From positions 124,001-188,000 of the forward strand of contig JAJVHX010000011.1 in assembly GCA_022072405.1 (NCBI GenBank): a stretch of DNA of 64,000 bases, given 5' to 3'. The DNA comes from Phycisphaerae bacterium (GTDB lineage Bacteria; Planctomycetota; Phycisphaerae; UBA1845; CAIVHJ01). Numbering within the stretch: the stretch's first letter is position 1; every line of letters starts with the position of its first letter. The notes beneath the pieces are model-generated. The model searched no databases, was not told the origin of the DNA, and was given only the letters and a program-made list of their open reading frames with translations. Of this stretch, positions 61,289 through 64,000 are shown piece after piece. The position numbers and the translations under genes are program-made.

Positions 61289-62238
61289 ACGCCTCGCCGG
61301 TAATTTCAACCAGCCAGTTAACGCGCCGTTTCGGAACTTTTGTGGCGGTGCGTGATGTGAATCTCCGCGTGGAACGGGGGACTATTTTCGGGCTGTTGGG
61401 GCCAAACGGTTCCGGCAAAAGCACGATCATCCGCATGCTCTGCGGTCTGCTGCCGGTTTCCCATGGCCAGGCGACTGTGCTGGGTGAAGACGTGCGGCTG
61501 CGACCCGAGGCGATCAAACGTCGCATCGGATACATGTCGCAGAAATTCAGCCTCTACAGCGATCTTTCCTCGCGGGAAAATCTGGAATTCTACGGACGGG
61601 TCTATGGATTGCCGCCGCAACGCTATCGCGAACGGGAAGAGGCGGTGGTGGCGTGGACGGGGATCGCGCCCTATATCGATCGTCCGGCGGGTAATCTATC
61701 GGGCGGATGGAAACAGCGGTTAGCCCTTGCCTGTGCGCTGATCCACGAACCGGAGCTGGTTTTTCTCGATGAACCGACCGCCGGTATCGATCCGGTGGCT
61801 CGACGGGAATTGTGGGATCTGCTTTTCGACCTCTCCCATCGTGGCATCACTTTGTTTGTCACTACGCACTATATGGATGAGGCGGAGCGCTGTTCGCACG
61901 TGGGCTATATTTATCTGTCGCGCATGGTGGCGTTGGGCCGGCCTCAGGAATTGAAAAACATGCCGTCGGTTACACCCCCTGGAACCCGTCGCTGGGAAAT
62001 GCGGGCCGCCGAACCGCTGGACCTGCTGGCGCGCGCCCGTCGCCAGCCGGCCGTACTTGATGCCACGCTTTTTGGCGATACGATCCATTTGCTCGCGGAG
62101 GAACAATGGACCGCGGAGCGCCTGCAACGCGAACTGGGGAGCGGTGATCCCACGGTTTTGGTTCGGCCGATCGCACCGACGCTGGAGGATGTCTTCGTTA
62201 CTCTGACTCGGGAACAGGTGCAACAGGGTGTGGCGTGA
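61285..62238 (+). CDS. ABC transporter ATP-binding protein (ABC-2 type)
   Basis: 317 residues. Walker A GPNGSGKST, Q loop SQKFSLY, signature LSGGWKQRLALA, Walker B LVFLDEPT with the D-loop, and the switch His in VTTHYMDEAE. The end of the domain is the usual C-terminal extension of YbhF-type ATPases. It starts with TTG overlapping the TGA of the HlyD gene, so the two are coupled. With the permease it drives export of an unknown substrate, as in YbhFSR-type systems. Confidence 0.93.
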   Translation: MNASPVISTSQLTRRFGTFVAVRDVNLRVERGTIFGLLGPNGSGKSTIIRMLCGLLPVSHGQATVLGEDVRLRPEAIKRRIGYMSQKFSLYSDLSSRENLEFYGRVYGLPPQRYREREEAVVAWTGIAPYIDRPAGNLSGGWKQRLALACALIHEPELVFLDEPTAGIDPVARRELWDLLFDLSHRGITLFVTTHYMDEAERCSHVGYIYLSRMVALGRPQELKNMPSVTPPGTRRWEMRAAEPLDLLARARRQPAVLDATLFGDTIHLLAEEQWTAERLQRELGSGDPTVLVRPIAPTLEDVFVTLTREQVQQGVA

Positions 62239-62293
62239 TGAAAATGGTGGATTGACCGTTGCTCGATGAAAAACCATAAGCGGAATCAATAGC

Positions 62294-63439
62294 ATGCGCG
62301 GTTTCTGGGCCATCTTTTTCAAGGAATTCGCTCATATCCGCCGTTCGCGGAGCACCCTCTTTTTTGCCCTGGCAGTGCCGTCACTGCAATTGATGATCTT
62401 CGGTTACGCCATCGAAGTGACCATTCGTCATATCCCGATGGTGGTTTATGATCTGGACGGTCGCCAGGAAAGCCGTCGGCTGATCGAAGCTCTGGAAAGC
62501 GCCGAGACCTTCAAGGTGCGCGAACAGGTACAGGACCAGGAAAGCTTTCGTCGTGCCCTGACCAGCGGTCGTGCTAAAGTAGGGTTGCTGATACCTGCCG
62601 ATTATTCGGAGAAATTGCTTTACGGTCAGCAAGCCGCCATCCAGGTTCTGGTCGATGGGAGTGATTCACAAGTGGCCACCACGGCCCAGAACACCGTGGT
62701 GTTGTTAACCAGTGCGCTATCCATGCAGAAAGCGCGGGCCTTCGGCGAAGCGCTGCAGGTGGCTCCGGCACGTGATCCCACCGGCCGGCTGGCGACGATT
62801 ATTGATCCGCGGGTCCGCCTGCTCTATAACCCCAACCTGGAGAGTTCGCATTTCTTTGTGCCCGGACTGGTGGCGATCATTCTGCAACTGGTGCTTCTTT
62901 TCCTGACCAGCTTTTCCATCGTGCGCGAACGAGAACTGGGCACGTTGGAGCAGATATTTGTCACGCCGGTCGGACGGGGTGGGTTGATTCTGGGCAAGCT
63001 GGTTCCTTACAGCATCCTGGCCCTGGGTGAACTACTGCTGGTGCTGCTGATCATGGTGCTGGTGTTCGGCGTGTCCATCAACGGCAGCATCATGTTGCTG
63101 ATCGGCCTGTGCAGTTTATTCATCGTGACGGTTCTGGGGTTGGGATTACTGGTCTCGACCCTGGCCACCACTCAGGTGGAGGGTTTGCAGTTTGCCTTCC
63201 TGATAATGATGCCTTCGATTCTGCTCAGTGGCTTTATGTTTCCGCGTTCGGAAATGCCGCTGCCGATCTATCTGGCGACGTTTTGCCTGCCGGCAACCTA
63301 TTTCATCGAAATCCTGCGGGGGGTCATCCTGCGCGGGGCAGATCTGTGGGATTTATGGCCACAGGTGCTGGGGCTGACGGCTTGTGCAGCTGCCATTCTG
63401 AGTTTCAGCATATTCCGATTTCGCAAACAGTTAGATTAA
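62294..63439 (+). CDS. ABC-2 type permease
   Basis: 381 residues. One N-terminal helix (FFALAVPSLQLMIFGYAI), a large periplasmic domain (about 45-175, MVVYDLDGRQESRRLIEAL, ADYSEKLLYGQ) and five C-terminal helices with the ABC-2 signature region RERELGTLEQIFVTPVGRGGLILGK. The end FRFRKQLD is typical of YhhJ/YbhS-type permeases. ATG at 62294 has a weak ribosome-binding site. Last gene of the HlyD-ATPase-permease unit; only one permease is present, so it may form a homodimer. Confidence 0.92.
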   Translation: MRGFWAIFFKEFAHIRRSRSTLFFALAVPSLQLMIFGYAIEVTIRHIPMVVYDLDGRQESRRLIEALESAETFKVREQVQDQESFRRALTSGRAKVGLLIPADYSEKLLYGQQAAIQVLVDGSDSQVATTAQNTVVLLTSALSMQKARAFGEALQVAPARDPTGRLATIIDPRVRLLYNPNLESSHFFVPGLVAIILQLVLLFLTSFSIVRERELGTLEQIFVTPVGRGGLILGKLVPYSILALGELLLVLLIMVLVFGVSINGSIMLLIGLCSLFIVTVLGLGLLVSTLATTQVEGLQFAFLIMMPSILLSGFMFPRSEMPLPIYLATFCLPATYFIEILRGVILRGADLWDLWPQVLGLTACAAAILSFSIFRFRKQLD

Positions 63440-63628
63440 TCATGTTGCCGCCCCGCAGCCCGATCAGGGCAGGATTATCTTGACGATTTTTTCGAACTAC
63501 AGTAGTCTATAAGGTTTATGCCTTCCCCTGCATGAAGTGCCCGGACTGAGCGGCTTGGTTGGGCACGGGGTTTAGTTACGTTATCCTGTTGATCTTCTAC
63601 GACTTAGAATAATCGAGGCGAGGCCTGT

Positions 63629-63814
63629 ATGTTACCAGTTAAGAAAATGTCCCGGACCCGTAAACTGACCCGTCGCTCACATCACGCCCTGACAGCCTCG
63701 AACACGGTGAGCTGTCCGATGTGCGGCCAATCCAAGCGTCCGCATGCGGCCTGTGAAAACTGCGGTTTTGTGAATGCCAAAGTGCAACTGAAGCGCAAGA
63801 CCAAGGAAGAATAG
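63629..63814 (+). CDS. rpmF: 50S ribosomal protein L32
   Basis: 61 residues. Starts MLPVKKMSRTRKLTRRSHHAL, the L32 pattern, with the zinc ribbon CPMCGQSKRPHAACENCG (Cys-x2-Cys and Cys-x2-Cys). GCGAGGCC before the ATG. Followed by plsX, the widely conserved rpmF-plsX pair linking ribosome and lipid synthesis. Confidence 0.95.
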   Translation: MLPVKKMSRTRKLTRRSHHALTASNTVSCPMCGQSKRPHAACENCGFVNAKVQLKRKTKEE

Positions 63815-63890
63815 AGTTACCAGGAGGATCCGACGGCGACAACGACCGGATACTCCGGACGCCGTCCCGCCGAACAGGAGTTGATCGGCC

Positions 63891-64000
63891 ATGCGAATTG
63901 CCTTGGACGCGATGGGTGGTGATTACGCTCCCGACGTGGTGGTCGAGGGTAGCCTAGCTGCACTCGAGCAATTTGCTGATCTCCACGTCGTGCTGGTGGG
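63891..64000 (+). CDS. plsX: phosphate acyltransferase PlsX (N-terminal part, cut by the window edge)
   Basis: The 36 visible residues, MRIALDAMGGDYAPDVVVEG onward, are the PlsX N-terminus. The enzyme makes acyl-phosphate from acyl-ACP for phospholipid synthesis. AACAGGAG lies about ten bases before the ATG. About 90 percent of the gene is beyond the edge. Confidence 0.95.
   Translation, partial: MRIALDAMGGDYAPDVVVEGSLAALEQFADLHVVLV

Noticed and set aside
60158-63439. RiPP exporter for the precursor pair
   Set aside because: The ABC set has no C39 peptidase domain and lies 9 kb away; it looks like a general YbhFSR-type efflux system.

Overview
The window looks like chromosomal DNA of a Planctomycetota bacterium, probably Phycisphaerae or a close relative. 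This rests on several cell-surface lipoproteins with Asn/Asp (NDN) linkers after the lipobox Cys, secreted beta-propeller, FG-GAP and squalene-cyclase-like repeat proteins, a glutaminyl-tRNA synthetase, DUF3352-like secreted proteins, and short dense transcription units on both strands. The assignment is inference from gene style, not from a marker phylogeny. No rRNA operon, prophage, transposase or CRISPR array was seen. There is one tRNA, tRNA-Arg(CCG).

Layout. 1-2.5 kb: end of an unknown gene, then def-fmt (minus) divergent from rpmI-rplT (plus). 2.5-9.5 kb: membrane protein, glycosyltransferase, truA, SDR, thioredoxin-like ferredoxin, PilZ protein, lnt translationally coupled to a saccharopine-dehydrogenase-like enzyme. 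9.6-15.3 kb: secreted DUF3352-like protein, a trypsin-like protease and a large FG-GAP propeller protein. 15.5-18.8 kb: tRNA-Arg, then a two-gene unit of a ParA-type ATPase fused to an AMPK-beta-like glycogen-binding domain and a P-loop-less protein that resembles a degenerate MinD. 18.9-27.1 kb: MBL hydrolase, nrdR, a giant AsmA-like protein, two glycosyltransferases and a YbjQ-like protein. 27.3-35.2 kb: second DUF3352-like protein, M42-like peptidase, CDP-paratose-epimerase-like enzyme, a glycosyltransferase-sulfotransferase fusion and a secreted cyclase-repeat protein.

35.3-38.9 kb is a plus-strand housekeeping block: psd, pssA, gltX and a STAS protein; psd and pssA together make phosphatidylethanolamine. 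39-48.4 kb is mixed: a lipoprotein with an NDN linker, a tiny membrane or lipo-peptide with its own promoter and terminator, a YHS-like protein, DUF1761, an AraC regulator, an SDR, glnS, a DUF1080-like protein. 48.5-51.2 kb holds two tandem small genes that look like RiPP precursors (shared leader motif, Gly-Gly, Cys-rich core) divergent from a B12-binding radical SAM enzyme. 51.3-57.1 kb: pirin, a Cys-rich lipoprotein, an HtrA-type protease and a lipoprotein with three tandem copies of an unrecognised module. 57.2-64 kb: alaS, an HlyD/ABC/ABC-2 efflux set, then rpmF and the start of plsX.

Most unusual points: (1) the ParA/glycogen-binding fusion with its degenerate partner; (2) the RiPP-precursor pair; (3) a REP-like palindrome inserted twice, in two different reading frames, inside alaS, which also contains a stretch of foreign-looking codon use; (4) the GT-sulfotransferase fusion; (5) several palindromic or tandem-repeat intergenic elements.
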